Source: Limihaloglobus sulfuriphilus
GTDB taxonomy: Bacteria; Planctomycetota; Phycisphaerae; Sedimentisphaerales; Sedimentisphaeraceae
Assembly (NCBI RefSeq): GCF_001999965.1
Contig: NZ_CP019646.1
Location: 3,757,125-3,821,124, forward strand
Length of the DNA stretch: 64,000 nucleotides
Direction of reading: 5' to 3'
The notes under the pieces were generated by a model. It had not been told where the DNA came from. It saw nothing but the letters and a program-made list of their open reading frames with translations, and did not search any database. The position numbers were made by a program, and so were the translations under genes. This document shows, piece by piece, positions 1-9,234 of this stretch (the first letter of the stretch is position 1; each line of letters begins with the position of its first letter).

Positions 1-499
1 TCATAACCATGTCCGGCATAAGTGCGTTTGTCTCATCAATTACCCTTTGCAGATAACCGGCACTTACAGAGCCAACATGGATATCAGATAACTGTACAAT
101 ATCAAAATCAGAGGGGCCCGGGATTGTGATGCTTTTGATCCGGATAAGCTGGGCGTTTATAATAGCGTATATCACGAGGAGCTCGACAATTGTAAGTATT
201 CCTATGCCGGCAATGTGTGGTTTTATCTTGATAAAAAGCCTTAGAATTTCATAAACAAGCAATGCTGATAGCAGCAGCCAGAGCACACCGTACCAGCCCG
301 CCGCGGCGGTGTAAAATATCCGGCTCAAGACATTGCCGTAGTGCGACTGGTAAGCTGTTGCCGCGATTAAACTTACGCTTAAGAGTAAAACAGCCGCCCA
401 GAAAAACAGACCCTTTCTAATCGCAAAGAATCCGCAAAGTCTTGCCAGGACGTAAAAGTTCATCCCAAAGGCTATAAGAAGAATTACAGTTATAAACAT
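1..499 (-). CDS. Membrane-anchored metallophosphoesterase, 5' part only
   Basis: Reading leftward from an ATG at 499-497, the frame stays open to the window edge (166 codons), so the C-terminal part is missing. The N-terminal ~125 residues are strongly hydrophobic with about four membrane segments. They are followed by QLSDIHVGS, the first metal-binding motif (D-x-H) of calcineurin-like phosphoesterases of the YkuE/YaeI type. Known members hydrolyse phosphoester or pyrophosphate bonds, often of lipid precursors, with the catalytic domain outside or at the membrane; the substrate here cannot be told. A purine-rich AAGGGTG sequence lies a few bases before the ATG. The gene is divergent from the rRNA operon, separated by about 280 bases of AT-rich sequence before the rRNA promoter. 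Confidence 0.75.
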   Translation of the reverse strand, partial: MFITVILLIAFGMNFYVLARLCGFFAIRKGLFFWAAVLLLSVSLIAATAYQSHYGNVLSRIFYTAAAGWYGVLWLLLSALLVYEILRLFIKIKPHIAGIGILTIVELLVIYAIINAQLIRIKSITIPGPSDFDIVQLSDIHVGSVSAGYLQRVIDETNALMPDMVM

Positions 500-782
500 A
501 AATCACCCTTTTTAAAAAGAACTTAGAATAACAGCCTGACATTAAACCGTTTCTGTAAAGACATTTGCCCGTTTACCGACAGTACTAACTGAATTTACGC
601 AAAACAATGTATAAGTCAAACTAAAATATAATATCGAATCCATACTGTTTTTGATAAATTCTTCTAATATAATTTTTATGTAAATCATGCGGTATTATAC
701 TTAAGTCGTTTGTTTTAAATGTATTAAGCGTTGGGTAGTTGAAGAATGTGTAAAACTTTTTATAAAAACTTTTTAAAAGCCC

Positions 783-810
783 TTGACGTATATTAAAAAA
801 CGGTTATATT
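783..810 (+). promoter_or_regulatory. Sigma-70-type promoter of the rRNA operon
   Basis: TTGACG at 783-788 and TATATT at 805-810 are separated by 16 bases, close to the housekeeping consensus. The site is preceded by an AT-rich stretch with A/T runs of the UP-element kind. It lies about 130 bases before tRNA-Ile, with no gene in between, so it most likely drives the tRNA-tRNA-23S-5S transcript. Assigned from motif and position only. Confidence 0.65.
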
Positions 811-860
811 TTCTCGTCTCACTTGAGTTAGCTCGGGTGGGTTATACGCCTTTAGAGGCG

Positions 861-872
861 GTTCTTTGATAA
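861..872 (+). promoter_or_regulatory. boxA-like antitermination site in the rRNA leader
   Basis: GTTCTTTGATAA matches the bacterial boxA pattern GYTCTTTRANAA that recruits NusB/NusE in rRNA leaders. It lies just after a small hairpin (CGCCT/AGGCG, 847-860), downstream of the promoter and upstream of tRNA-Ile, where an antitermination signal for this operon would be expected. Confidence 0.45.
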
Positions 873-939
873 GCGAATAAGCGACAGGACTTGAGAGCCT
901 GCTTTTCCTTTAATCGGGTTTAGAGGGCTTTAGAAGATT

Positions 940-1013
940 GGGCTCGTAGCTCAGCCGGCTAGAGCGTTCGCCTGATAAGCGAGAGGTCGGAGGTTCGAGT
1001 CCTCCCGGGCCCA
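940..1013 (+). tRNA. tRNA-Ile (GAU)
   Basis: A 74-base cloverleaf: acceptor GGGCTCG pairs with CGGGCCC (one T-G), D-loop GTAGCTCAGCCGG, anticodon loop CTGATAA with anticodon GAT at 974-976, T-arm with GGTTCGAGTCC. No CCA is encoded. tRNA-Ile(GAU) followed by tRNA-Ala(UGC) is the pair normally found in the 16S-23S spacer, but here no 16S gene precedes it. Confidence 0.97.
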
Positions 1014-1016
1014 CTG

Positions 1017-1041
1017 GCAGAAATCTTAAAAAGATTTCTGC
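1017..1041 (+). other. Perfect hairpin between the two tRNAs
   Basis: An 11-bp perfect stem (1017-1027 with 1031-1041) closed by an AAA loop sits between tRNA-Ile and tRNA-Ala. There is no T-run, so it is more likely a processing or spacer structure than a terminator. Confidence 0.5.
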
Positions 1042-1083
1042 ATTTGAGATTTCAAATTTGAGATTTGAGATCTGTTTGGTCTC

Positions 1084-1156
1084 GGGGCTGTAGCTCAGTT
1101 GGGAGAGCGCCTGGTTTGCATCCAGGAGGTCGTCGGTTCGACTCCGTCCAGCTCCA
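1084..1156 (+). tRNA. tRNA-Ala (UGC)
   Basis: A 73-base cloverleaf: acceptor GGGGCTG pairs with CAGCTCC (one G-T), D-loop GTAGCTCAGTTGGGAGAGC, anticodon stem CCTGG/CCAGG, anticodon TGC at 1117-1119, T-arm GGTTCGACTCC. No encoded CCA. It lies 70 bases after tRNA-Ile and about 380 bases before the 23S gene, in the same transcript. Confidence 0.97.
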
Positions 1157-1533
1157 TTGCCGCAGATAAAACCTGTGGATCTGGTATTTCAGATATGAGA
1201 TATCAGATAAAGATCTTTTAAAATTTAATACAGTTGACACAAAAGTAAAGAATTCTAACAATTAGCGCGATAACGATTTAACCGAATCGAAAATCAGAGC
1301 AATAAGGATATTTATTTTTAGAATTTAGAATAGGGAATTTAGAATTAAGAATATTTGATTCTGACATTTTAGATCCTTTATCTAAGTTCAACTCATTATA
1401 AGACTGGCATTCATTAGAATGTTATCTTTAGTAGAGCGGAACACATCAATTGTAGAATAAGGTTTAGAGTTAGGTAAATCCTAATTCTTAATTCCTAATT
1501 CTTAATTGATTTAGATCAGTAATTGATTGATGT
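1157..1533 (+). other. Spacer tRNA-Ala to 23S rRNA
   Basis: No gene seen. The sequence is AT-rich with many near-repeats of the kind TTTAGAATT/AATTCTTAATT that could fold back on each other. Its last bases (from 1515) form one arm of the 23S processing stem: 1515-1540 pairs with 4695-4720 almost completely over 26 bp, a typical RNase III substrate bringing the ends of 23S rRNA together. Confidence 0.6.
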
Positions 1534-2356
1534 GGTCAAGTTACTAAGGGTACATGGGGGATGTCTAGGTATCGAGAGGCGACGAAGGACGTGGAAGGCT
1601 GCGATAAGCCCGGGGCAAGAGCCAAACATCTGTTAATCCCGGGATTTCCGAATGGGGTAACCTGTCAGGCCGGCGCAAGCTGTGCCTTTCGTCAACGGCT
1701 GAATTCATAGGCCGTTGAAGCTAACGCAGAGAATTGAAACATCTTAGTACCTGCAGGAAAGAAAATCAACCGAGACTCCGTCAGTAGCGGCGAGCGAAAG
1801 CGGACAAGCCCAAACCGGCGTGCTTGCATGCCGGGGTTGCGGGCACCAATACTAGAGTTACAAAGAAGCATATTATAGGAACGATCTGGAAAGTTCGACC
1901 ATAGATGGTGAAAGTCCTGTACTTTACAATATAGCTTTCTCTTTTGGTGTACCAGAGTAGCACGAGACTCGTGGAACCTCGTGTGAAGCTGGGGGGCCCA
2001 CCCTCCAAGGCTAAGTACTCCTCGATAACCGATAGTGCAAAGTAGCGTAAGCGAACGATGAAAAGCACCCCTTTTAGGGGAGTTAAAAGTACCTGAAACC
2101 ATGTACCTACAAGCAGTCGGAGCCCTATTTAATATGGGTGACGGCGTGCCTTTCGCATAATGAGCCGGCGAGTTAACGTCTGTTGCAAGGTTAAGCACTT
2201 CCGGTGCGCAGCCGCAGGGAAACCGAGTCTTAATAGGGCGTAGTTAGTAGCAGGTGTTAGACGCGAAACCAGGTGATCTACCCATGGCCAGGTGGAAGGG
2301 GATGTAAAAATCCCTGGACGACCGAACCCACTAACGTTGAAAAGTTAGGGGATGAG

Positions 2357-2387
<31 letters not shown>

Positions 2388-2838
2388 TGGAGATATCTCG
2401 TTCTCTCCGAAATAGTTCTAGGACTAGCCTCAGTTAATACCTTACAGGGGTAGAGCTACTGATTGGGATTGGGGGGCCACCAGCCTACCCACCCCTACCA
2501 AACTCCGAATACTGTAAGGCTTATGCTGGGAGTCAGACTATGTGCAATAACGTGTGTGGTCAAGAGGGGAACAACCCAGATCGCCAGCTAAGGTCCCGAA
2601 TCATTGCTAAGTTACTAAGGAAGTCAGATTGCCCAGACAATCAGGATGTTGGCTTAGAAGCAGCCACCATTTAAAAAGTGCGTAATAGCTTACTGATCGA
2701 GCAATTTGGTGCCGATAATGAACGGGAATCAAGCAATGAACCGAAGCTGCGGATTTGTATTTATACAAATGGTAGGAGAGCGTAATAGTCAGCGTCGAAG
2801 CGGTACCGCAAGGAGCCGTGGAGCGTCTATTAGTGATT

Positions 2839-2884
<46 letters not shown>

Positions 2885-3384
2885 AAAACCTAAGGTTTCC
2901 TGGGGAAGGTAGATCCGCCCAGGGTTAGTCGGCCCCTTAGTCGAGGCTGAAAGGCGTAGACGATGGGCAGCAGGTTAATATTCCTGCACTATGTAGATGG
3001 ACGAAAGCAGTGACGCATTTTTTAAGGCAATCCCGTGATTAGTCGAGCGGGTTTCGCAAGATCGAGGCCGTATATGATGCCGAAGTTGCCGGCAAAGGTG
3101 CCGAGAAACAGCTGCTGTAGATTGAAATCTGCATAACCGTACTAAAACTGACACAGGTAGGTGAGGAGAATATCCTAAGGCGCTCGAGAGAACCGTTGTT
3201 AAGGAACTCGGCAAATTGACCCCGTAAGTTCGCGATAAGGGGGCCCTATCCCGATTCGTCGGGAAGGGGACAGAAAAGTGGCACTGGCGACTGTTTACCA
3301 AAAACACAGTTCTCTGCTAACACGTACAGTGGATGTATAGAGAATGACGCCTGCTCGGTGCCGGAAGGTTAAGGAAGGCGGTTA

Positions 3385-3681
3385 TCCGTCACTTGATTTA
3401 TACGGAGATACACAATGTATTATGTATATGTACTTTATGAAGAAAACACAGAGAAATGCTACATCGGTTACAGCAGTGACTTGAAAACAAGAGTCTCAAG
3501 TCATAAGTCTGGCAGTGGTTGTAAAACCACCAGAAATGGTAACTGGCATTTAGTTTATTATGAAGCATATATGAGCGAATCAGATGCGAGAAAACGTGAG
3601 AAACGTTTGAAGAGCGGCAATGCCCGCAGACATTTGATGAATAGAATACAGAAAAGTTTAATGTGTAAATCAAGTGACGGA
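3385..3681 (+). repeat. 19-bp stem bounding the 23S insertion
   Basis: Bases 3385-3403 (TCCGTCACTTGATTTATAC) pair with 3663-3681 along all 19 positions with a single T-G pair. The stem grows directly from the conserved base of helix 63 and encloses nearly the whole nuclease gene. This is the architecture of 23S intervening sequences that RNase III removes without religation, leaving fragmented 23S rRNA; whether cleavage happens here is not shown by the sequence. Confidence 0.85.
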
Positions 3682-3696
3682 GAAGCTGACGACTGA
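3415..3696 (+). CDS. GIY-YIG nuclease-domain protein encoded inside 23S rRNA
   Basis: A 93-residue protein of the small UPF0213/YhbQ-like GIY-YIG group. Visible motifs: YVYVL and CYIGYS (the GIY and YIG halves), the arginine in LKTRVSSHKSG, and the metal-binding glutamate in ARKREKRLKSG. It has its own ribosome-binding site, GGAG at 3404-3407, seven bases before the ATG, placed just beyond the 5' arm of the helix 63 stem. The last ~10 codons run through the 3' arm of the stem and stop (TGA 3694-3696) within mature 23S sequence, so the C-terminus is dictated by rRNA. GIY-YIG domains occur in homing endonucleases and repair enzymes. No intron-like splice structure was seen, so the gene sits in an expansion rather than an intron. 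Whether it is translated is unknown. Confidence 0.85.
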   Translation: MYYVYVLYEENTEKCYIGYSSDLKTRVSSHKSGSGCKTTRNGNWHLVYYEAYMSESDARKREKRLKSGNARRHLMNRIQKSLMCKSSDGEADD

Positions 3697-3700
3697 AGCC

Positions 3701-3744
<44 letters not shown>

Positions 3745-3745
3745 G

Positions 3746-3777
<32 letters not shown>

Positions 3778-4043
3778 CGGCGTAACGACTGGTGCACTGT
3801 CTCAACAACGGACTCGGTGAAATTGTAGATGTGGTGAAGATACCACATACCCGCGGCAAGACGGAAAGACCCCGTGAACCTTTACTGCAGTCAGGTATTG
3901 GTACCTGGTATATCATGCGTAGGATAGGTGGGAGGCTTTGAAGCGGTTCTTCTGGGAATCGTGGAGCCATCGTTGAAATACCACCCTTGGTGTATTAGTT
4001 ATCTAACTCTGAGCCTTGAATCAGGACAGAGGACCGTGCTTGA

Positions 4044-4090
<47 letters not shown>

Positions 4091-4236
4091 TACAAAGGTA
4101 CACTCAGCATGGTTGGCAATCATGCGTAGAGCATAAAGGTAGAAGTGTGCTTAACTGCGAGAGTTATAACTCGAGCAGATGCGAAAGCAGGTCTTAGTGA
4201 TCCGGTGGTCCCGTGTGGAAGGGCCATCGCTCATCA

Positions 4237-4269
<33 letters not shown>

Positions 4270-4296
4270 GCCCCCGAGCGTTCATAGCGGCGGGGC

Positions 4297-4337
<41 letters not shown>

Positions 4338-4341
4338 TAGG

Positions 4342-4400
<59 letters not shown>

Positions 4401-4701
4401 GCGTGAGCCAGGTCGGTCCCTATCTGCCGTGGGCGTTGGAATCTTGTGGAGATGTTTCCCTAGTACGAGAGGATTGGGAAGCACTGACCTCTGGTGTACC
4501 AGTTGTGCTGCTAAGTGCATGCTGGGTAGCTAAGTCGGGAAAGGATAACCGCTGAAGGCATCTAAGCGGGAAGCCCACTCCGAGATGAGGATTCCATGAT
4601 TAATATCTGAAGGACCCTGGAAGACTACCAGGTTGATAGGCCGGATGTGTAAGTGCAGAAATGTATTAAGCTAACCGGTACTAACGTCCAATAACTTGAC
4701 C

Positions 4702-5010
4702 GCATCAATCAATTATTGATTATAAACTAATAGTGAATAGTGAAAAACTAATAGTGAAGGATTCAGCCTTGGGCTGATACTTTTTACAAGTACCAGCGAA
4801 GCGAATTCGACAACTATTAGTTAATAGTTATTCACTTATATTTATTAGTTTAACAAATATTCTTATTGAATTTGATTACAGCGTATTGATAGATTCTTTA
4901 CGTGTCAACTGTAGTAACTTTATATACAATACGGTTTAAGTGAACAACTAATAACTATTAGTTATTCACTATTAGTTATTAGTTTACCCAAACCGTTTAG
5001 TAAATGAACT
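4702..5010 (+). other. Spacer 23S to 5S rRNA
   Basis: No gene seen. After the processing stem (to 4720) the spacer holds several near-copies of ACTAATAGTGAATAG and its complement CTATTCACTATTAGT in both orientations, so it can fold into long AT-rich hairpins. These may serve rRNA maturation; no tRNA was found here. Confidence 0.5.
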
Positions 5011-5118
5011 TGCCGGTGACCATACTGTTGGGGAAACGCCTGATCCCATTCCGAACTCAGAAGCTAAGCCCAACCGGCCGATGATAGTCCCTTGGGCGAA
5101 AGTAGGTTATCGCCGGCA
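5011..5118 (+). rRNA. 5S ribosomal RNA
   Basis: About 108 bases. The terminal helix TGCCGGTGA/TCGCCGGCA closes the molecule, and the conserved loop block CGAACTCAGAAG and the TGATAGT region are in the expected order. It follows the 23S gene by about 310 bases and is directly followed by a strong terminator, ending the operon. Confidence 0.95.
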
Positions 5119-5122
5119 TTAT

Positions 5123-5165
5123 GAAGCCCTTCTGGTTAAAACCAGGAGGGCTTCTTCTATTTTAT
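5123..5165 (+). terminator. Rho-independent terminator of the rRNA operon
   Basis: A 13-bp stem (5123-5135 with 5142-5154, one T-G pair) is followed by TTCTATTTTAT. It lies four bases after 5S rRNA. Confidence 0.9.
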
Positions 5166-5186
5166 AGTATAGGGCGGAGATGGTTT

Positions 5187-5981
5187 TTAAGTAATAGAGC
5201 GTATTATTCCGCCCTCAAGGCGAAGTGCGGTGCCGTTAATGGCATCGTTGGCAGCGATGAAGAGAACTGCCTGTTCAACTTCCAGCACGTCTATGAACCG
5301 TTGTATCAGCGAGTTTGGCTCGTGGGTTTTGAAATAGTTTGCGGTCAGCTCGTTTACGTCCTTATTCTCGGCCTCGGCGAGTGAATTGAAATAGCGTTCA
5401 ACTCCCTCAGACCATGTCGGGCCGATGACCAGACTGTTTACGGTAACCTTTTTACCTTTTGTCAGTTCCGCCAGCGCCCTTGAGAGTCCGATAACGGCTG
5501 TCTTTGTTACGGAGTAATGCACCATCTGGGGCAGGGGTTTTATGCCCGCCTCGCTTGTGATGTTTATAATCTTGCCGCTGTTGTGCTGGAGCATTCCCCT
5601 GAGAAAATGCCGGCAGAGGCGGACAACACTCATAACGTTTACGTTCCAGTAGTGGTCCCAGTCAAAATCGGAAATTTCAAAAAAATTCGTGGTCTTAAAA
5701 ACCCCGACATTATTGACCAGAATATCCAGTTTTCCCAGTTTATTGATTCTCTCGCACATGAGCTCAAGCTCTTCAGGTTTTGCGACATCGCCGGAGATGG
5801 CTATCGGTTCTCCAATAAACTCCTGCAGAGCAAGATACCTCTCAGCCTGCCGCCGCACCTTTTCCTGTTCACGGCCGTGTATGATCACTCTGGCACCCAA
5901 TCGCAAAAACCCCTCGGCAATAGCCTTGCCGATGCCGGAAGTTGAACCCGTTACCAATACAAGTTTGTCCTTAATGACCAT
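5187..5981 (-). CDS. SDR-family NAD(P)-dependent oxidoreductase
   Basis: 264 residues with a classical short-chain dehydrogenase layout: nucleotide-binding TGSTSGIG at 11-18, the NNVG structural motif at 90-93, catalytic S143 (INITSEAG), and Y156-x3-K160 (HYSVTK). It reduces or oxidises an alcohol/carbonyl substrate in the cytoplasm; the substrate cannot be inferred. The start is well supported by GGAGG seven bases before the ATG. It is transcribed toward the rRNA operon, its stop only 22 bases past that operon's terminator. Upstream on the same strand is the yjbQ-like gene. Confidence 0.9.
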   Translation of the reverse strand: MVIKDKLVLVTGSTSGIGKAIAEGFLRLGARVIIHGREQEKVRRQAERYLALQEFIGEPIAISGDVAKPEELELMCERINKLGKLDILVNNVGVFKTTNFFEISDFDWDHYWNVNVMSVVRLCRHFLRGMLQHNSGKIINITSEAGIKPLPQMVHYSVTKTAVIGLSRALAELTKGKKVTVNSLVIGPTWSEGVERYFNSLAEAENKDVNELTANYFKTHEPNSLIQRFIDVLEVEQAVLFIAANDAINGTALRLEGGIIRSIT

Positions 5982-6025
5982 AATTTACCTCCGTAAACTA
6001 ATCTGAAATAATTATCCTGTGCGAT

Positions 6026-6442
6026 TTATTCTCCGATGATTTTTACCAGGACTCTCTTTTTGCGTTTTCCGTCAAACTCACCGTAAAATATCTGTTCCCA
6101 TGGCCCAAAATCGAGCTCGCCTTTTGTGATTGCGACAACTACCTCGCGGCCCATGACACTTCTTTTGAGATGAGCGTCTGCGTTGTCCTCGAATCCGTTG
6201 TGGTCGTACTGATCGTATGGTTTTTCCGGTGCCAGTTTTTCGAGCCAGCGTTCAAAATCGCGATGCAGCCCCGGCTCATCGTCATTGATAAAGACGCTGG
6301 CGGTTATATGCATGGCGTTTACCAGCACGAATCCCTCTTTTATGCCGCTTTCACGTAGGCATTCATTGATTCTGGGTGTGATATTGATGTATTCCCGACG
6401 GTTTTTGATGTCAAACCACAATTCTTTTCTGTAACTTTTCAT
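6026..6442 (-). CDS. YjbQ/UPF0047 family protein (secondary thiamine-phosphate synthase type)
   Basis: 138 residues from the MKSYRKEL start. Family blocks are clear: [28 protein letters not shown] and [23 protein letters not shown] near the C-terminus (the last is split here by reading only its parts). The family forms trimers with conserved His/Asp residues binding metal, and some members have weak thiamine-phosphate synthase activity; the true role is unclear. A longer frame exists from a TTG at 6496, but the internal ATG gives the usual family length and has AGG upstream, so I chose it. A short gap (44 bases) separates it from the SDR gene, so they may be co-transcribed. Confidence 0.88.
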   Translation of the reverse strand: MKSYRKELWFDIKNRREYINITPRINECLRESGIKEGFVLVNAMHITASVFINDDEPGLHRDFERWLEKLAPEKPYDQYDHNGFEDNADAHLKRSVMGREVVVAITKGELDFGPWEQIFYGEFDGKRKKRVLVKIIGE

Positions 6443-6662
6443 GTTGTAATACCTGTAATTATGTTTATCAAATACCATTACAGTCAGAATGGGCAATCAA
6501 AGACATCAGCCCGAAGCCCATTTAATGACGTCAAAAGTATTATAACACATAAAACCGTTTCTGGGAACAGTTTATTCCAATTTTAATGTAATTCCAACCA
6601 TACACGTATTTAGTGTTGTTGAAAAACTTAAAAGTTACAGTTTTTTTGCCGGTGTTAAATAT

Positions 6663-8171
6663 TTATTCCTGGGGCAGGTAGCCTTCGAGCCAGTTATCCG
6701 TGAGAATCATCAGGTCATAGACGTCAACCGTCCCGTCCTGGTTTATGTCGCAGCGGCTGTTCCAGCCGGCATCTGCCGCGGTTGTGTTCCAGGCAGCGGC
6801 AAACGCGGCGAAGTCTTTATTGTCTATAACGCCGTCAAGGTAATAGGGGGCGATATCGGCCGTGCGGTAGAAACGCTCTATCTCGAGAGATGGGTTTGAA
6901 TAGTCCAGCAGACCGCCGTAAATTTTCAGGTTAAACTGTGTAAAAAGGTTTGTTCCGATGATCCCGTCAAGGTTGCCTCCGGCAGGGGATGCGATGTCAT
7001 AAACGACTACCGGCACATTAGTTGCGATAAACCATTCGCCGAAGATCGGTATCTCGAGCCGGTCTATATAGAACCCTGGAGCCATTTCTGAGCCGCCGGT
7101 TGCGTCCTTAATTTCAACTTCAAAGTCAGGGTTTGAGCCGTCGAGCCCCAGAAGGGCGGCAAGTGCTGATTTAATAACCGTTACCTGGGCACCAGTGTCG
7201 AACATAAACTGAGTTTTTTCAGTTGCTTCGTTGCCGTTGTTTTCGAGATTAACATATTCGAGAAAGAAAAGACTCTGCTGAGGCACGTATGAGAGTGAGA
7301 GGGTCGAGCCGACCTGAGGCCGGTACATCAACTCGTTCATGAGGTAATCCATGTCATAAAAATATGACACGTCGGTAGAACCTGCGGGGTTGTATCTTAG
7401 CGGTACGGCAGTGCTATAGTCGGGTATTTGTGACTCCCAGCCCTGATAAATTGTAACATCAGGTGTGGAATAGGTTTGCCCGTCTCGCTGAAGGGCTATT
7501 CTGTTTTCGTTGTCAATGACTGTTGTATAGCACGCCGCAATCGGACAGCCAATGGCGGTGGGGTTGTCAAATTCGGTATATCCCAGTCCAACGCCGAAAG
7601 AGAGGTTGTAAAGTCCCATCATGGAGCTAAGGTCAGCAGGTGAGCCTGGACTTTGGTCATCTATCGCTGCCAGACCCTGGACAAAGAGCCCTATTGGCGC
7701 TGTAACTCCCAGGTCAACCGTTCCGTTAGCACCGGTGATCTGCATTACGTTTGGTGTAAGGTATGAATAATTGCTGTCGGGATACATGGAATGCGAGGTA
7801 TCGAAGAGGTTGAGCAGCACAGAATTCTCATAGCTGATTATTGAGACCGATGCACCCGTGTCAAAAAGGCCTATCGCGAAGTCTTCCGACGGGTTGGGGG
7901 CGGTGTAGTTGCCATAGGGGCTTGACGCGGGCGATGCGGTCATTTCGTCCTCTATGCCTGCATCTGTCGTTGTAAGTGCCACCAGCGGAACAAAGCCGCC
8001 GATGGGAGGTGAGTCGATCGTGTTTGCGGGCGGCTCTGCGGCGGTCTGGGATTTCATAATGGATTTAGTTACAGGTTCGTTGTAAACCTTTATTTCACCA
8101 GTTTTTATTGATGAAGCAGTAACTGCCGCCGCCGTGAGGGCGGCTATGTAAAGAACGATAGACGATTTCAT
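6663..8171 (-). CDS. Secreted two-lobed aspartic-protease-like protein with C-terminal dockerin-like repeats
   Basis: 502 residues. Residues 1-20 form a signal peptide. Two aspartic protease active-site motifs are present in one chain, D104TGAS and D325TGAQ, each in the expected FDTGA context, and GIIGTNLF near residue 404 matches the hydrophobic glycine motif that follows the second aspartate in retropepsin/pepsin folds. The C-terminus (about 447-500) carries two Ca-binding dockerin-type repeats (VIDNKDFAAFAAAWN and DINQDGTVDVYDLMILTDNW). Known aspartic proteases need two such aspartates, one per lobe, so a catalytic fold is plausible, but activity is inference. The ATG lies three bases after the stop of the CE7 esterase gene, whose end supplies GGGGGTAA as ribosome-binding site, so the two form an operon. 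Confidence 0.75.
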   Translation of the reverse strand: MKSSIVLYIAALTAAAVTASSIKTGEIKVYNEPVTKSIMKSQTAAEPPANTIDSPPIGGFVPLVALTTTDAGIEDEMTASPASSPYGNYTAPNPSEDFAIGLFDTGASVSIISYENSVLLNLFDTSHSMYPDSNYSYLTPNVMQITGANGTVDLGVTAPIGLFVQGLAAIDDQSPGSPADLSSMMGLYNLSFGVGLGYTEFDNPTAIGCPIAACYTTVIDNENRIALQRDGQTYSTPDVTIYQGWESQIPDYSTAVPLRYNPAGSTDVSYFYDMDYLMNELMYRPQVGSTLSLSYVPQQSLFFLEYVNLENNGNEATEKTQFMFDTGAQVTVIKSALAALLGLDGSNPDFEVEIKDATGGSEMAPGFYIDRLEIPIFGEWFIATNVPVVVYDIASPAGGNLDGIIGTNLFTQFNLKIYGGLLDYSNPSLEIERFYRTADIAPYYLDGVIDNKDFAAFAAAWNTTAADAGWNSRCDINQDGTVDVYDLMILTDNWLEGYLPQE

Positions 8172-8174
8172 GGG

Positions 8175-9137
8175 TTACCCCCATTGTAAAAAGTGTTGGA
8201 AGGTCATATCCGCCGCGGTTGGCAGATTTTCATGACCAAAGTCTGGAAATATCTCCAGTTTTTTGTCGGCTTTTATATTGTTATAAGCGGCAAAGATGCT
8301 TGAGGGCGGGCAGATAGTGTCACGCAGGCCGACAAACATCAGAGTTTTTGCTTTTATTTTCTCGCTAAGGTGGTAACAATCTATATATCCGAGCTTTGTG
8401 AAAACTTCTGTTTCTTTTTTGTGCAGCGGGTCGAAACGCCTGAAATACTGCTTTATCTCATCGTAAGCCTTTGTTTCCAGATCAAGGCTCCATACTCTCT
8501 GATAGTCGCAGAGGAAAGGGAAAATCGGGGCAATTCTGCTGACCCTCGGTTCAAGCGCTGCACAGGCGAGTGTCAAACCGCCGCCCTGGCTTCCGCCGAA
8601 AGCGCCAAGGCGTTCAGAATCGGTTTCGGGCATATCTAATACAATCTTTGCCAGCATTGCCGTGTCAAGGTATATATCCCTGAAGAGCAGGTTTTCAGGC
8701 GAGTTTTGCAGACCGCGTATAATATGCCCGTCATAAGTGTAGCCATCTACTGGGTTAACGTCCTGGGAAAGGCCTCCCTGTCCGCGGCAGTCCATCGCCG
8801 CGATGATAAATCCGCAGCCGGCATATCCGAGCAGGTCCGCCCAGTCGCCTGCGCTGCCGCTGTATCCGTGGAACTTGAGCAGTGCGGGTAATTTGCCGGA
8901 TATTTTTTTCGGCTTACATAGTTTTGCGTGGATTCTCGCACCCTTGGCGGAGGAGTAGAACATGTCGAAGCATTCTATGCCCGGCGTCTGGAAATCAGCC
9001 CTTATCAGCTCAAAAGCGGGGTCAATAGTCCTAATCTGGGCAACCGACTCGTTCCAGAATTCATCAAAGTCATCTGGTTTTGGGTTTGTTCCGCGGTAGT
9101 CCCGGAGTTTATCAAGGGGCATATCAACTATCGCCAT
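8175..9137 (-). CDS. Acetylxylan esterase / cephalosporin-C deacetylase family (CE7)
   Basis: 320 residues, the family's normal length. It opens with MPLDKLRDYRGTNPKP and FDEFWNES as in CE7 enzymes, has RGQGG at 118-122 (oxyanion region), the nucleophile S183 in GGSQGG, the aspartate in GLRDTICPP (about 273) and the histidine in FGHE (about 302). CE7 enzymes remove acetyl groups from xylo-oligosaccharides and other small acetylated substrates in the cytoplasm; no signal peptide is present, in keeping with that. AAAGG lies about ten bases before the ATG. It is followed after three bases by the secreted aspartic-protease-like gene. Confidence 0.92.
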   Translation of the reverse strand: MAIVDMPLDKLRDYRGTNPKPDDFDEFWNESVAQIRTIDPAFELIRADFQTPGIECFDMFYSSAKGARIHAKLCKPKKISGKLPALLKFHGYSGSAGDWADLLGYAGCGFIIAAMDCRGQGGLSQDVNPVDGYTYDGHIIRGLQNSPENLLFRDIYLDTAMLAKIVLDMPETDSERLGAFGGSQGGGLTLACAALEPRVSRIAPIFPFLCDYQRVWSLDLETKAYDEIKQYFRRFDPLHKKETEVFTKLGYIDCYHLSEKIKAKTLMFVGLRDTICPPSSIFAAYNNIKADKKLEIFPDFGHENLPTAADMTFQHFLQWG

Positions 9138-9234
9138 GTTTATTGAGCCTTTCTGTTACATCTATTTGTATCTGCCGTTTTTAGTACGTAGAATAATTCC
9201 AAAAGATTGGATAAATCTGGTTGTTATCGCCGAA

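Noticed and set aside
3385-3696. A group I or group II intron in 23S
   Set aside because: The insertion is bounded by a simple long stem in the helix 63 apex and has no visible intron core or splice-site pattern; it is too short outside the reading frame.
9138-9234. Regulatory RNA after/before metK
   Set aside because: No SAM riboswitch blocks were seen near metK or before the DUF547 gene.
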